Shown here piece after piece: positions 47,515-60,126 of a stretch of 64,000 bases of DNA. Position 1 is the stretch's first letter; every line of letters begins with the position of its first letter. The stretch is from Symsagittifera roscoffensis. Taxonomy: Eukaryota > Xenacoelomorpha > Acoela > Convolutidae. A program made the position numbers and the translations under genes. A model generated the notes under the pieces. It was not told the origin of the DNA. It ran no database searches and saw nothing but the letters and a program-made list of their open reading frames with translations. Where the stretch lies: the NCBI RefSeq assembly GCF_963678635.1, contig NC_087071.1, positions 5,409,624 to 5,473,623 of the forward strand. The letters run 5' to 3'.

Positions 47515-49960
47515 GAAATATGCAGAAAACGGCCAAATTGACCAGCATTAGGCGGAAGAACAAAACAACCGGTTTACGAGACCAAAATTAGTGAATACAA
47601 AAGAGAGAGAAATATAGAAAAAAAACGAAGCCTCTTATCGTGTTATCAGGACACAAAAAGTGCGTGTCAGAAGAAGATTGTGGTAGCGGAAGGTCCCACG
47701 GGACTTTCGGGACGGAACCAATACCTCCCTTGCAAGGAACTCAGAGAGCTAAAGACATTATCTCCGGGAGAGTACGGCATCGGATGCCCGGTGCCGAGAG
47801 TTTTAAAACTATTTTAGCAGGTGTAATACACTGAATGTAATTATTTTACTCCAATATTAATTTAGTATTACGGAGCATGAACAGTTATGCTTCTTTTCCT
47901 TTTTCCCAACCTCCTCGTCAAATTTCAATTTAAAGATGTTCAAAATTTATTCACACGGCGTTTTGCATGTAATAAAAAATATCGTGAAAATCTGTTCACG
48001 CAGACATGTATTAATGCAATTTATACATTAAAGTCATTTTAAATCAGTTTTCATATTTTATGTTTCAAAAAAATCGAGGGGGACTGAAATAGCGCCAGCA
48101 ATTACAGTCGAAAGAAAAATCAACCCATCCCTAATGAATTTATTATATAGCTGTCAGTAAAAACAAATAAATGTTGTTTTCTAGCCACTTTTTTAATTGT
48201 AATCACGTAGTCTGGGTATCCGAGACCCATCTATGTAGTTATTTTTGCATGTAAACGAATACTGATTGAAAGTCTTTTGGCCGTTGGCCTTAAAGTGGTA
48301 ACATAGCACTTAGCCATAACAGACCAGAAAAACAAAGGGCAAAGTCAATACGGTTAAAAACGAGTAGGATTGAAGTAACAGACGTCAGCCAGACGTCAAT
48401 AGGTACTTTGTCTACGCTTCGTCACTGTGTCATGTCTGGCATTGTTACATCCACTTTGTTTTTGCTGCACTTTCAGTCACATGGACTGATTGACCAAATT
48501 ATCTTCGGTAAACAAATTGTCTTAGGGTAAACCATATGCTATCTGATAATGTGTATCGTTCGATACCTGATCATCGTGGTGTCCCAGAACACACTCTTTC
48601 TCAGAAGAAAGTTTACACTGTTTACTAAATCTGCTAACTTTTAAGAATCAAAAAGTAACAACTTTTTCCCTGTCAACATTTTTTCAAATTCACTATACCA
48701 ATCGTTCTGCGTCGTAATTTAAATTTAAAAACCGCCTGTTTTGTTAAAAGGAATTGCCCTGAATCAAAATGGGCAAAAAAATGAAGTTGGTATTTTAAAA
48801 AGTTTTTTTTTCGTTTTTCCTTAAGCTATCTGTATCTGTGATACAAAGTTTATGATGCATGTTTTTGTTCTGATTATAATTTAGATGCGCGTGACGAAAT
48901 TTTTTCGAAAGGTCTCACTCGGTTTCTGAATAAATCCAGGTATCTCCGACCTGGAACTGTTTTTCAAATGTGAGCGCTTTACTTTTTCATCAGGGGCAGT
49001 CAACCCCTGAATGAATACGTCAACCTGTTTTTATAAAACTGTTTTAAGCGGCCGTTCTGTGTAAGGAAAATCGCAATGACTGGCAGTCTTTTTAAAGTGC
49101 AGGTGGCATTTAGGTACAAACACGCCTAAAACAATCCCAATAAAACCCTCCGTACTACAAAATTTATGTTCGGATGAGCATAGATCTCGTTTTTTCAGCA
49201 AAATTGCCAGCTAAAATGAGGAATGCAGTTATCTAAAGCGATCATGTCAAAGCTTCTTTTGGACAGTAAGCGGTGTGGCTAGGTTGTAAAAAAAATTATC
49301 AATTTTTATCGGTTTAGACGATTAGCACATTGCAAAGTTATCGAGATTGATAAAATTTAGAAACATCAAAAACAGATCACGCATCGGGATATAGACAAAT
49401 AAACTCCATCAATTTTTTGTGTTTTCTACGAACTCGGGGAGAAGATTTAAGTCTCAGTTTTCTTAAACAAGACTATAAACAAGCCAGGCTATAAGTTTTG
49501 AGGATGCAAGTTTAGTTGGGAAGTTGGGTTTTTTAGAATGGTGCAGTTGAAGAATGGGTTGAAATGATCTTTAAACTGGGATATGAACAGCTGGTGTTTT
49601 GCTTCTACATGCGTTTCTACCTATAGTTTGAACGGATCGCTTTCTTCCAATGAAAAAGATGCATGTACAATTCAAATTTTAAATTGTTGAAATAACCAAA
49701 ACACACAAAAAGGTAACAATATTACAAAACATTCATTTCTGCTTTCCTTTGCAGTTTCTTGTTTTGGTCTTCTGCGAATGATCAATCTCTATCCAATAGG
49801 CAAACTTTCTGCCTTTCATCGCAAAACGTCTCCCTAGGACAATGATGGATAGGATTGCATCTGATGGGTACACACATCTGGACCATGTGGTTGAACCGCT
49901 GTGAAGGTGGACAATCTATAGGAGGAGTGTACTTGTCTCCTCCAATTTCCCATGCTGAGG
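47515..49960. repeat. Right unit of the 2.4-kb tandem duplication
   Basis: Second copy. Its right border lies inside the secreted-protein gene, so this unit together with the following 52 bp gives the intact gene. The joint between units shares only 'gaaa' with both original borders, which points to a microhomology-mediated duplication. Low divergence between units shows it is recent compared with the other repeats in the window. Confidence 0.97.
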
Positions 49961-50012
49961 AAACAGCTAGGCTGAAGGCCAATGTAAGCATTAGGACTCT
50001 GAACAAATGCAT
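49782..50012 (-). CDS. Small secreted six-cysteine protein, 76 residues
   Basis: Single uninterrupted frame with ATG at 50012 and TGA at 49782. Residues 1-20 form a clear signal peptide (MHLFRVLMLTLAFSLAVSSA), cut before WEIGG. The mature part has exactly six cysteines in the order C-x13-C-x4-C-x5-C-x5-C-x6-C, rich in proline, histidine and arginine ('CPPSQRFNHMVQ', 'CNPIHHCPRETF', 'DERQKVCL'). Three disulphides are expected in a small extracellular protein. Spacing loosely recalls nematode cysteine-rich modules (EB or TIL-like), but no family is certain, and the protein could be structural, antimicrobial or an inhibitor. No canonical AATAAA was noted close downstream. The gene is untouched by the duplication, which ends inside it and generates the truncated copy at 47337. 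Confidence 0.8.
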   Translation of the reverse strand: MHLFRVLMLTLAFSLAVSSAWEIGGDKYTPPIDCPPSQRFNHMVQMCVPIRCNPIHHCPRETFCDERQKVCLLDRD

Positions 50013-51190
50013 ATCAAAAAGCTATATTGAATAATTATCAGTCTGTATGAACAAAAAGGATGATATTGTGATCACAAAAAGCAGCCCTATTTGAAAAATT
50101 AAAACCCCGCTAATTTCAAAAAAGTTCCGTTGAAAATATAAAGACCGCTAAAAAAAACCGCCAATTTCAAAAAATTCCCAGGAATATTTGACCAAAAAAA
50201 ACCCGCTGGATGAAAATCCCGCAGATAACAAGTTGGCTTGTGATAAAATATGTTAGAAACAGAGAAAACAAGAAAGGTCAGAACATGAGATACAACTGAA
50301 ATTTTATTCCAATTCAGCGCTTCAAATAGGGTTCGTTTTCTTGTGAAAAGTTGGATGATCTCATTTTCATTGTTCATTTTTAGATGTTGTAGCTTCTCAT
50401 TGGATGGACTAGATTTCAAACCTTCAATTCGTCGTTTTATATTTTTCTAACTCGTCAATCAATCTCGTTTTAGTCAAGTTTTTTCAGTTTTGTAAAAAAG
50501 TATGCCTCATTTTTATTATCAAATCAATGAAAATCAATTCGATTTTAACTGCTTTTTGCCTGCTTTGAGACTTGTTAAAAACACATAGTTCAAAAATCCT
50601 GTCAGCAAACAAGACAACGCGTTAGTTATCCCAAATTGGCCATTTTGACAATATTTACACCCCCTTAAATTTATGGAAAACAGCACAGGTGAAAAATGTT
50701 TTTGTATTTAAGCAGATAATTAATTTTCATTTAAAATTTTTGCAGATGATTAAAAAGCGTTCATCAAAATTGTCTGGTTCAAAAATCGAAATTGAAAAGT
50801 CAAACAAACCCGAGCACAAATAGACAGTCGGATCTATAAAATCAAGATAATTTGCTTGCAATTATTTTTTTGTTTATTCGGTTTTCGATGCTTTGACAAT
50901 GCGTTTTTTGCCGAAAATTCATTTACCAGAGTGCAGCCCATCTATGATAATTTGAGTAAAATTATGGGGGTTTAGAATAGGTTAAATTTGTTTATTGGAA
51001 CAATGTTTTGGCAAAAAAATGAGTTTTTCTGAACACAGTTAACAGCGATTTGAACCTTTTTTTGTTTCCCATTTGAAGTTAAATCTTGATTCCGACTATC
51101 GAAGAAAATGACGGAATATTTATGCTCAGGGTGTTTTTTTTTCCGCAAAAAACAGTTCGAAATTATACCCAGCATTTTTTACAAACCTTT
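50013..51190. other. Upstream side of the secreted-protein gene and AT-rich flank
   Basis: The first 80 bases would hold the promoter and 5' leader of the minus-strand gene; an 'attattcaatatag' stretch lies just before the start. A minus-strand frame at 50099-50419 begins at TTG and overlaps short internal repeats ('aatttcaaaaaa.ttcc' at 50112 and 50162), so it is not called. The remainder shows nothing recognisable. Confidence 0.45.
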
Positions 51191-51191
51191 T

Positions 51192-52073
51192 CTTATTTTA
51201 TTCAAGATGTATTATTGTTGTTAGCTCATAAAAATGATCTGTGATCCTTTTTTGTAAATTTATGGGGGTTTAAATATGGTCAATTTGGCTGATTTGGGAC
51301 AACAAACGTGCGATTCATTCTGTGCTACTAACGCGTAAACAGAGATTTTAACCGTCTCAGAAATCAATCAAGAAGGATTGAGTCAAGCTGATTAGTGTTT
51401 TTTTTTATCTTGCAGTATGCTAGGCAAATCTAATTCTAATTTTCGTAGCGTGCAGGGAGGTAATTTTCAAAAAAATATATTATTTTTTTGATGTGTAGTT
51501 GGCAAAATTTATTCGGTTTTTGAAAGTGAGTACTACTCCATCGACTTTAAAATACAAAGAGAACATGAATGTTTTCATTGGATTCACGCAGTCTTTATCT
51601 TGTTATCACCATTCGAGAAAGTGAACACATTCCTTATTTTATTCAAGATGTATTATTGTTGTTAGCTCATAAAAATGATCTGCGATCCTTTTTTGTAAAG
51701 TTATGGGGGTTTAAATATGGTCAATTTGGCTGATTTGGGACAACAAACGTGCGATTCATTCTGTGCTACTAACGCGTAAACAGAGATTTTAACCGTCTCA
51801 GAAATCAATCAAGAAGGATTGAGTCAAGCTATTTAGTGTTTTTTTTATTTTGCAGTATGCTAGGCAAATCTAATTTTAATTTTCGTAGCGTGCGGGGAGG
51901 TAATTTTCAAAAAAATATATTAATTTTTTGATGTGTAGTTGGCAAAATTTATTCGGTTTTTGAAAGTGAGTACTACTCCATCGACTTTAAAATACAATGA
52001 GAACATGAATGTTTTCATTGGAGTCACGCAGTCTTTATCTTGTTATAACTATTCGAGACGGTGAACACATTCC
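51192..52073. repeat. Tandem duplication, 441-bp units
   Basis: 51192-51632 and 51633-52073 match closely, both starting 'cttattttattcaagatg' and containing 'gggacaacaaacgtgcgatt' and 'tgctaggcaaatctaa'. A handful of substitutions separate them. No coding signal. Confidence 0.95.
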
Positions 52074-53150
52074 TCCTTTCATTGAATAGCGTGTGAAAGA
52101 TAAAATGCAGACTGAAGTTTTTGTCTTTGTAAAATTGTTTTGACAATTTCTCAATCAAAACTTTTCTAATTAATCTTTAAAAGCAGTCGAATATGGCTTT
52201 ATCTACTTCTAAGTAGTTTTTGCCAAATTTTTGGAGGCATGTATGAAGTTTTTCTCAAAAAACAGGGAAAAAAATGCTCTCAACTGAGAAGGTACTGTGA
52301 ATTTACGATTAGGGTTTCTAAACTAAAAATGACCTTGAGCGTCAATGGTTCTGATTTGCTATTTATTGGAGCCGAGTAAATTAGCCAAGATCTAACATGT
52401 AATGTCTCATCCTGGTATCGATAACTTTTTGGGAAAGTGACCGGACTACATTTTCCTTTCTCACAGTTCGGATATCACAGTCAAAATTCATCTTTTGCTA
52501 GTTTTTATGATAAATGAGAACGAGACTAAACAAGCATTGAGAACTCTAGATCGTGATTTTCATTGAAATTGAACGTCCATTGCTTCCATTTGATTCACGC
52601 AGTCTTGATCTTGTTATCACCAGTCGAGACGGTGAATACACTTCTCCTTTTTTTGCATAGCGTGTGAAAGATATAATACAGACAAGCAGACTGAAGTTTT
52701 TCTCTTTTTAAAACTGTTTTGTCAGTTTCTTAATCAGAAGTTTTATATTTGGTTTTTAAAAACAGTCGGACATGGCTTTACCTTGTTATACAATTAGTTT
52801 TCCAGTTTTTTTTGGAGGTTTGTATGAATTTTTTTCTCGAAAATCATTAAAAAACGACTCTCATCTGAGAAGGTGCTGTAAATTTACGATTAGTGTTCAT
52901 TAACTCAAAACGGGCTTGAGCCTCAATGGTACTGATTTGCTGTTTTTTATAGCTGACTAAATTAGCCAAGATCTAACATGTAATGTCTCATCATGATATT
53001 GATAATTTTTTGGGAACGTAACCGGACTAATGTTTCATTTCTCACCGTTCGGAAATCACAGTCGAAAACTCATCTTATTGTTGGCTTTATGGTAAATGAC
53101 ACTTAACAAGCATTGACAACTCTAGATCGTGATTTTCATCGACCTGACTT
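52024..53150. repeat. Older tandem duplication, about 581-bp units
   Basis: 52024-52604 and 52605 to about 53150 align along their length, more diverged than the 441-bp pair. Markers are 'tcacgcagtctt', 'agcgtgtgaaagat', 'gagaaggt.ctgt.aattta' and 'agccaagatctaacatgt'. The first unit shares its start with the end of the 441-bp repeat, so the two arrays overlap and share ancestry. Confidence 0.9.
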
Positions 53151-53699
53151 TGATGACCGATGAGTCATCAAAACATACTATAGATTTCTCTGCAATCCAG
53201 GTGCTGATAACAAAAAAAGAAAAAGTATGAAAACAAGAAAGCTCAATGCGGGCAGGTGGAAAGTCAAAAGCTAAATTAAAAAAAAAGTTTGAATAGAGTT
53301 GGTGTTAATATGAAGTAAAATTTGTAAAACAAAATTGAAATACTACGAGGCCAAACTGTGTATTTTCTAAATTGTAAGCGGACTCCGCAACAGCCCAAAA
53401 TCAGATTTATCGCGAAAACAGGATGATTGCTAGCTTTCTTTGTTCTTTGTCGCTAATTTGGTTTTTTAATTTCATAATTCATTTTGAAACATAAATTTAA
53501 AACGCTGTATTGCTCAAAATCGATCCAAAAACAGCACATTTTACGGTATTTGCCAAAAATGGCGGATTATGGAACAGCTTGTGGAATTCGCAAACAATTA
53601 AATTATTTGTATCGTAAATTTGCCTTGTCACTGAATCCGTTGTAACCTTAATTCTCAAAATAAAAGCGAATCCCCCAAAAATAGGCTGAACCTAAAGTT
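53151..53699. other. AT-rich spacer between arrays
   Basis: No gene or array unit recognised. The phrase 'tttgatgaccga' occurs at both edges (about 53149 and 53697), perhaps a remnant of the duplication process. Confidence 0.45.
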
Positions 53700-56600
53700 T
53701 GATGACCGAATGTCTAGATATAAAATTTTTTTACTGAATACCTCTTTGTTAGTCTTCATTTTAACCATTTCAATTTTAGTGCTAGATTCGAATCAATTTT
53801 TTTCGAAGTACGAGATAAGAACAATCGAGAACAACTGGGATTGTTAAACTTACAGATAATGTAGCATAATTAAGTAAAACACATAAACCTAAAATCCAGA
53901 ACAGTTTCAATCTTTTATGTATATAATGGTACAGGTCAAATTTTTGTAGATTTACAGTATCAGAACCAACCGGCAGACTGCAGTAAAATTTTCAAAATTT
54001 TGAAGGAAACCTAGTGTTTAGCTAAAAGGTACCTTTACTGAGTTGGATGAGTTGATTAATCAGGATGAGGGATGAATTGATCATTACCTTTTTGAGTTTC
54101 AGGAAATTGAAAAATTTGATTCAATTTCCTGCAGAGTTTCAGAGTATTGGATGAAGTGATTAATCACCATAGACGGGCCGTACGATTTTCAATGCTTATC
54201 TTCGAAAAGTGTTTTTGCTCATACGGCGCTGTTTCAAATTAATTATCGAAAAATTGCTTGTTGGTAAATTTCTAAGGGTTAGATCATTTTATCACTGACA
54301 ATGGTTGTGTCCTCGCATTTACCTTCCGCATTTTCTAGGTATTAATGCCAGTAGTAGTTGTTGTTTGATTACGCACGAACGTAATTGAGTTCATGAACAA
54401 AAATTGTGGATTTCATCTTCAGTTTGCGAAATCAGCTTAATTTTGCAGATTCCCCTTACATTTTGCAGAACCTGCTGACGTTTGCCGAATCTTGAAGTCT
54501 TAGCTACAAAATCTGGTTGCATATTTTGCAACAAAACTGTTTGCTGGCAAAAATTCAATCACATGTTCTCGTATCGGAATTGATCGGACATTTTTTTAAT
54601 GGAAACCATTTAAGTTTTGAAACATATTTATAGACTTTTATCTGGGTGTTCCAGTGACGTACAGACACGAAATTTGGCAATTATCCCGTGCACAGTTATG
54701 TCTCGTATTGGAAAGCTTCAGACATGTATATCAATTAGCGAGAGAACATTTTCGTAAACCGGACCGAAATCACAATTTATAACCAAATCTGCGAATAAAA
54801 GCAAAATCTGAATTTTGATAATTTAATGTTCTAAAATAGGGCGACTTTTTTTGATTAATTTATTATAAGACTTCCATTTGAGAGTTTTAATTTAAATTCG
54901 AAATTAAATATGAGTGTCTAATCAAAAACTTTTTCGAATTACGATATTTTGATAGTCCTTAACAGTTGATATTGGTAATTTATATATGCCATTAAGGCGA
55001 AAAAAATCAGGTCAAAAACAATACAATAGGTCCAGAAGAGTTTCAGTTGAGAATCTTTTGTGCGGTCTATTAGATCGGCCGAAAATTTATACATTGTACA
55101 TTTCTCAAGCTCGCAAGGTAGTCAATTCTAGCTAAAATCACAACCACAGTTTTCAGGAGCAGATGCAACCGAGTTAACTGCACTTTGTTTTTCAATATTT
55201 TGAATGATTCTCAGTATCCCCGTTGAAATTGTGAATATCTATTTTGATTATCGGGTTATCGGAGAATTATCTTTAGAGAGTTTAAGGATATTGGATAAAA
55301 GCATAGCAGATGGTTGAAGCACTGTACGTTTTTCAACGCTCATCGTAGATAATGTTTTACTTTTTTGTTGTGTTTCCTAAACAATGAACCCCATAAATCT
55401 TTGCTGGGAATTTTGAGTGGTAAATCCACAACATTCTTTATAAAAACTTTGAGATTTGTTCATGGCTTCCACTGATAATGGCTAATTTTGAATTTTTTTT
55501 CATCGTACATATCGCAATTGCTTGATATTAATTCTAGCTCTAGCTATTGTTTTTGGAGCACAATTTTAGTTTATTGCCGGAAAGACAATCGCAATAACCG
55601 TTTAAGTTTTGCAGATTCCGCTTATGTATTGTGGAATCCACTTGCATGATGAGGATTCCGCTGATATTTTCGGAATTCGAGCTAACTAGCTATATTCATT
55701 GGTTGTGGAATTTGTGCCGCTATTGTGCCGCTAAAGATTACGCTACACTTTTTTTACGGGGAATGAAGGGATTATTTATCAGTAGAATGCATCAAATATT
55801 GGAACATATTAAAAGGCAACAGTGAACTACAGACAGAAAAGTGTGCGTCTATCTAGTGCTCAGTTTTGCCTCGTAATGGAAACAATTTCAGACAGTAATA
55901 TTATTAGCGAGAGAAAAACGACAGAAAATTTTTAGCGAATTCCGAAACAGCTCGTCAAAACTACTATTTGTAAACAAATTCGCAAACTGAAAGAAGAATC
56001 CGAAATTTCATTGGGTACCAACTTGATATACAGTTACGTTTTTGGACCCTTTTTAAAAGTCTTCCTTGTAACATTTTCAGTATGAGTTCGGGATTAGATG
56101 CGAGATTCTTATCTAAGTTTCAATTCTTAATACGGGATGGAAACAGCCTAAGACAATAGGAATTGTTAATTTCACATGCATACAACCAACGAATTTAGTT
56201 TTAAAAAATCCAGAGTTGAGCATCGTATGTGCGGAATGTTATACAGGTCAAAATTCATAGATGGTACTTTTTGCTAGCAAGCAAGATAGTCAATCCTAGC
56301 TAAAAATCAAAATTTTCAGATGCAACCGACTGTGGTATATTTTTCAAGATATCGTTTAGAGATTCAGGATATCGGATGAATTGGTTAATATCTATATAGA
56401 ATATTAGGAAATTGGACGCAGTGATAGTTGATCTCAGACGCACATTTTTCATTGCTTATCTTAACAAAAGATTTTGCTTTTATGATTAGTCCTTGCTTTA
56501 AGATATTGCATTTATTTTTTTATTTCGCGATAAAATAAAACTCTTTCACGCACAAACTTAAATCAGTGCGAGAAAAAGAGAAAAAAAATTTCGGAAACCG

Positions 56601-58100
56601 CTTGTAAGTTGTAGACATTGCAGGTATTTGAGATTCCGAAACACTTAGATAATTTCACTGTTTGCGAAAATTTCTAAGAAGCTAACATGCCGACAAAAAT
56701 TACGTAACACATAGTCAAAAATGGAATCCACGGATTTTGATTTTGGAGTCCACTAAATTTTTGGTACTTAGAAAGACTTTTCTATGGATTCCAGTGACCT
56801 ACTGACACCAAAACGTGCGCCTATTTATTGCAAACTTTTGCCTCGTAATGGAAAATTTCCGGACGAGAACCTCAAATAGTGAGAGAAAACGCGCGAGAGA
56901 ATCTTTGCGGAACCCAGAACAGTTTGTGAAATCCACCAACAAATAGGGTATCATATGAGTCTAGTGAAACTGCGCTGTCGCGGAATCCCCAATTGTTAGC
57001 GGAATCCATAGGTTGTAAGCAGGTCATTGAATAATGAACGGAATTTTGACTGCTTAACATCTTGGTTGGTATATTGTTACGTTTCTATTACCTCTTTAAT
57101 ACCTCTCATTGTAATAAAAAGTCGAGATTAAATGCAAGATTTTAACTCAAGTTTTGATTCCATTAACCAGATAAGAACAGTTCAAAACAATTGGGTTGGG
57201 TAATTTTTAATGATGATTAAACATGAACTGGTCAGAAGTTATACATTTAGTCGAGAACAATTTTTTTAAGCATATTGGTGGAAAATTTTACCTGTCAAAA
57301 TTGTGTGAATGGTTTTCTCTAAAGCAAGAGAGGCGTTCAATTCTAGCTAAAACACAATTTTCAGGATCAGCTGTAACTGGGTGAATTGCAGTCAAGTTTT
57401 CAAGATTTCGAATGATATACAACGCTCAGGTGCTGAATATTTTCGGAGGAAAAGATTAAGATCCCTACTGAGTTTCAAAACATCGAATGCAGTGGTTAAC
57501 GAGTTTTTTTTTCGTTTCAGGATATCAGATTAAGTGATAGTCCAAGGTTGACGAGCTGTACATTATTCGACGCCTATCTTAATTAATGATTTCGCTTATT
57601 GGGTGCGTTTCAAAAGTTATGATACCAAAAACAGCCTGCTGGTACCTCCACATTTTTTTGGATGACTGAAAGTTTTACCTGAAAGTTTCAGTTGGAAGAC
57701 TGAAAGTGGATGACAAAAAAATAGTTCAGTGTAAAAAGCAAATATGCAAAAATTATCGTAAATTTCCGAAATCCACTTACTTTTTGCACAATCCGCGGAC
57801 ACTTAGGAAAACCAAAAATTTAAGTATATTGCTGATCGCAGATTTTGCAAAAAAATTAATATGCCGACAAATTTTTGTGAGTGGTTTCTACTGAACTTTT
57901 GGAATTTTTGTAACGACTTGTTTGCTTTTCAGTAAAATACAGACACAAAATTTTGCGTCTACCCAGTTCACATTTTTGCCTCGTATTTGAAAGGTTTCAG
58001 AAAAAAATTTCAATTAGTGAGAGAAAAAATGCAGCAAAAACAGAAAAACTAAAACTGCAAAATTTTCGTCCTGAGAAACTGGCGTTGAACAAAACTGAAG
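53700..58100. repeat. Ancient tandem array, about 1.0-1.2-kb units
   Basis: A recurring line 'cagtgac.tacagacac' appears near 54652, 55820, 56792 and 57930, each followed about 40-50 bp later by 'tcgtaatgga' or a relative and then 'attagcgagagaa'. Other shared lines are 'gtcaattctagctaaaa' (55120, 56290, 57335) and 'ggatgaagtgattaat' variants. Spacings are about 1,169, 971 and 1,139 bp. At least four diverged units. Open frames inside (55631, 56872, 57617, 57706) are AT-driven. It could be very old satellite-like DNA or a decayed gene cluster; coding signal is absent. Confidence 0.75.
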
Positions 58101-59006
58101 CCTAATATTCCCATGGATTACTCGCCACTTTACAAATTTGTTTATAAGCAGGATAAGCTTGGGAATACGATAGCCTTTTTTCGTTTCGTTAATCTGCAAA
58201 TCTTTTTCATAATGTGTCGAAGCTTCTGTTTTAATCTGGTAAATCTGACTATTTTTGCTTTGCAAGTTTTTATGATTTGACAAATTGAGTTTTGCTTTGA
58301 AATAAAATAGAAATCTGGAAAAAAATGGTAATTGTTTAATTGACTTAACCTCAAAATAAGCGGTTCTTATACATGTAATCCGTTAGCTGTGATAGTTTTA
58401 CCGACATAAAATGGCCTAAATTTAACACTGATCAATTTTGCATATAAGGAAATATTTGAAGAAACTAATCTTTCTCACATTTTTTGTAAAAAGCTTTTAA
58501 ATTTTGACAAAAATTCAGTTGGTGTTTTGTTTTTAAGCTCCCCAAAAATGCTAAATATCACCCTAATTTTCAATTTTTTTTTATTGTCGCCTCCAAACTT
58601 ATAGCAAAATGTATGAAGTTTGAGTAATTAAAAAGTTTGCATAGATTTACTTTTTTAAAACTGTCTTATAAGATTTTCCGCACTGAGGAGGCCAACTCAG
58701 GGTTCGATACAAATTTTACAACTTTTTTTTTTGCTAAATGAGTCTTATGCTGGTCGATGCACCGCCGATGTCATACTGTAAATATGTAAGTTTGCATAAA
58801 AAATTGCCAATTGTTTTATTGCTCTTTAGATGAATGAGGATATGAAAAACTTTTGATATAAAATTGTTTTCAAAGCTGTTCACTTTTTGTGCATTGTCGA
58901 ATCAGTATGCTTTTAAAATAGATAACCATTCCCTCACTGAAGTTTCAGAGACATAATTCGTTTTTTTTTAGGATTTTCCTTGTCAGTCTCACTTAATTTC
59001 AATCAT
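58101..59006. other. No gene recognised
   Basis: AT-rich. The two overlapping minus frames (58014-58354) cross the array border and have no start context or splice sites that I can support. Confidence 0.45.
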
Positions 59007-60126
59007 CCCGGGTTGACCTCCATAGACCGAAAATGCTAATCATACAATTTCATACACTTAGTCTATGGAAAATGCTAGTCATACAAATTTCATACAATTT
59101 TGCAAAATTAATTTAACCGAATTTCAAAGATATTTTATAGTTGTTTTGGTATCGAAACTAGTATCTCTTCGTAAAAAAAATGAAAAAAAAAATGGTATGA
59201 AAAATTGCTAATCATACAATTTCCATATATGGAAACTGTATGATTAGCATTTAAAATAAAAAAATGTGAAAAAAAGCTTTGAACAATTAAATCAACTGCT
59301 GGCAAAACATTTAAGCGTTGTTTGGGCTGCTAAAACTGAAAACTTTCTTTTTCATTTTTTATTTCTGTTTTCTAAAAAAAAACACTTGTCATACAATTTC
59401 CATATATGGAAATTGTATGACTAGCAGTTTTTTGATGGCGACGACAAAATTTTTTCAAAGTATTTTTGAAATTGCCCCCAAACATTTTTTTGTGTACTTT
59501 TTCAACCGCAAATTGATTTTCGTATTCAAACAAATATTTTTAGAAGAAAAAAAAATTGCATGCAAAGTTTAATTTTTTGTGTGTATAACGTGGTCCTCGA
59601 TATACTAATATTGGCTTTTTTCCTTTTCTATTCATAAGTCTTTTCAAAAACGCTTAAAATTTCTCTTTATTTTGTATGACATGTTTTTGTATGCGTTGAT
59701 CAATGTTTGGTAATTTGAAAATTCAAATTTCAAAAATAATCATCTTTGAAAACTTTTGCTAAAATTTAAAATTTCGTTATTTCGTTATAAAATTTGTGTG
59801 AGACAGAATTAAGACATTTCAGCCTGTTTCCCATGCATTTTTAATGCGAGACGACCAAATATTTGGTTACTACCTTTGAGTAACCAAGGTGTATGTCATT
59901 TGTGTTCGGTTACGAACACAACCAAAAAATTTGAGAAACTAAAATGTGAATAAAAAAAAATTTGGTTTAAGGAAAAATGCTAGTCATACAATTTCCATAT
60001 ATGAAAAAATACTAATCATAGACCTTTCATGCAATTTTTTGTAATTATGGAATTGCATGAAAAGTGTATGACTAGCACTTTTCCATAAATGGAAATTGTA
60101 TGACTAGCTTCTTTGGTCAACCCGGG
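59007..60126 (-). mobile_element. MITE-like element E4, complete
   Basis: Perfect terminal inverted repeats: 'cccgggttgacc' at 59007-59018 and 'ggtcaacccggg' at 60115-60126. Inside are several palindromes built on 'tcatacaatttccata'; 59389-59420 is a perfect 32-bp palindrome and about 59209-59249 is one mismatch away. The core 'ataacgtggtcc' (59584) shows it is inverted relative to E1-E3. No coding capacity. Confidence 0.9.

Noticed and set aside
50099-50419. 106-codon minus-strand frame upstream of the secreted-protein gene
   Set aside because: Begins at TTG, contains internal short repeats, and lies where the promoter of the minus-strand gene is expected.
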